NCBI GenBank assembly: GCA_021162505.1
Contig: JAGGYO010000270.1
Location: forward strand, 1 to 5,620
Length of the DNA stretch: 5,620 nucleotides
Reading direction: 5' to 3'
Source: a bacterium
Lineage (GTDB): Bacteria; AUK180
A program made the position numbers and the translations under genes. Shown here piece by piece: positions 5,560 through 5,620 of this stretch. The notes beneath the pieces were generated by a model. The model made no database searches. It was not told the origin of the DNA and saw nothing but the letters and a program-made list of their open reading frames with translations. Each line of letters begins with the position of its first letter. Positions within the stretch are counted from its first letter, which is position 1.

Positions 5560-5619
5560 TCGCACATATATTTTGTCCAGAAGGGGACGCATAGGAGATT
5601 GATCGGAAAGATCGTGCGA
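5560..5619 (+). ncRNA. Second foldable domain at the window edge, candidate bridge-RNA domain 2
   Basis: TCGCAC (5560-5565) pairs perfectly with GTGCGA (5614-5619) and closes a 60-base segment. Inside it GTCC (5575-5578) can pair with GGAC (5585-5588), and GATC (5601-5604) with GATC (5610-5613) around a GGAAA loop. The inner stems are only 4 bp, so the fold is weaker than the upstream one, and the window ends one base after it. No gene start is credible here. Confidence 0.3.
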
Positions 5620-5620
5620 A

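Larger units (their letters stand above)
4360..5620 (+). mobile_element. IS110-family insertion sequence, ends uncertain
   Basis: The element contains one intact transposase gene flanked by short non-coding ends. IS110-family elements often lack terminal inverted repeats and make little or no target duplication, so the ends cannot be fixed from one copy. The left end must lie between the AAA+ stop (4276) and 4404. The right end is probably beyond the last structured segment, at or past 5620. TTAGTACA at 4379-4386 and TGTACTAA at 5505-5512 are the only inverted match I found between the two flanks. The 3' structured segment favours the IS1111 subgroup, whose guide RNA lies downstream of the gene. 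Confidence 0.6.

Noticed and set aside
5593..5620. AGGAG followed by TTG, as if a new gene starts at the right edge
   Set aside because: The spacing between AGGAG and TTG is only one base, too short for initiation, and the segment fits better in the folded domain 5560-5619.

Overview
This is an AT-rich bacterial window with three gene blocks, all read left to right: the end of a McrBC restriction system, a lone AAA+ ATPase gene under its own promoter, and an IS110-family insertion sequence. The two downstream genes have strong AAGGAG-type ribosome sites, and near-consensus TTGACA/TATAAT promoters can be read. That fits an ordinary sigma70-type bacterium with strong Shine-Dalgarno use, for example a low-GC anaerobe. 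It argues against Bacteroidota, whose promoters differ. The palindromic repeats ending in GAATGACGGG resemble dispersed repeats found in several unrelated phyla, so I cannot name a genus.

Layout: 1-894 is the C-terminal 297 residues of McrB, with its Walker A motif just off the left edge. 851-2239 is a complete McrC nuclease overlapping mcrB by 44 bp. 2240-2866 holds no gene. It starts with a cluster of short palindromic repeats, the first of which supplies the mcrC stop codon, and ends with a palindrome, a terminator-like hairpin and a strong promoter. 2894-4276 is an AAA+ ATPase with an unrecognised N-terminal domain and a lysine-rich tail. 4277-4438 holds an unused ribosome-site-like sequence, a heptamer tandem repeat, a second promoter and a perfect 12-bp hairpin that buries the ribosome site of the next gene. 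4439-5476 is a full-length IS110-family transposase. 5477-5620 is non-coding and can fold into a long stem-loop with an internal loop plus a second closed domain. This is the shape and place expected of an IS1111-type bridge RNA.

How the parts work together: McrB is the GTP-driven motor and McrC the nuclease of a restriction system that cuts modified DNA. The AAA+ ATPase is a separate transcription unit beside it. Its position suggests, but does not show, a defence or maintenance role. The IS probably moves through its DEDD/serine recombinase guided by its own non-coding RNA, with transposase translation held down by the hairpin. The most interesting parts are the 3' structured RNA, its 8-nt match to the DNA just before the transposase gene, and the hairpin over the transposase ribosome site.
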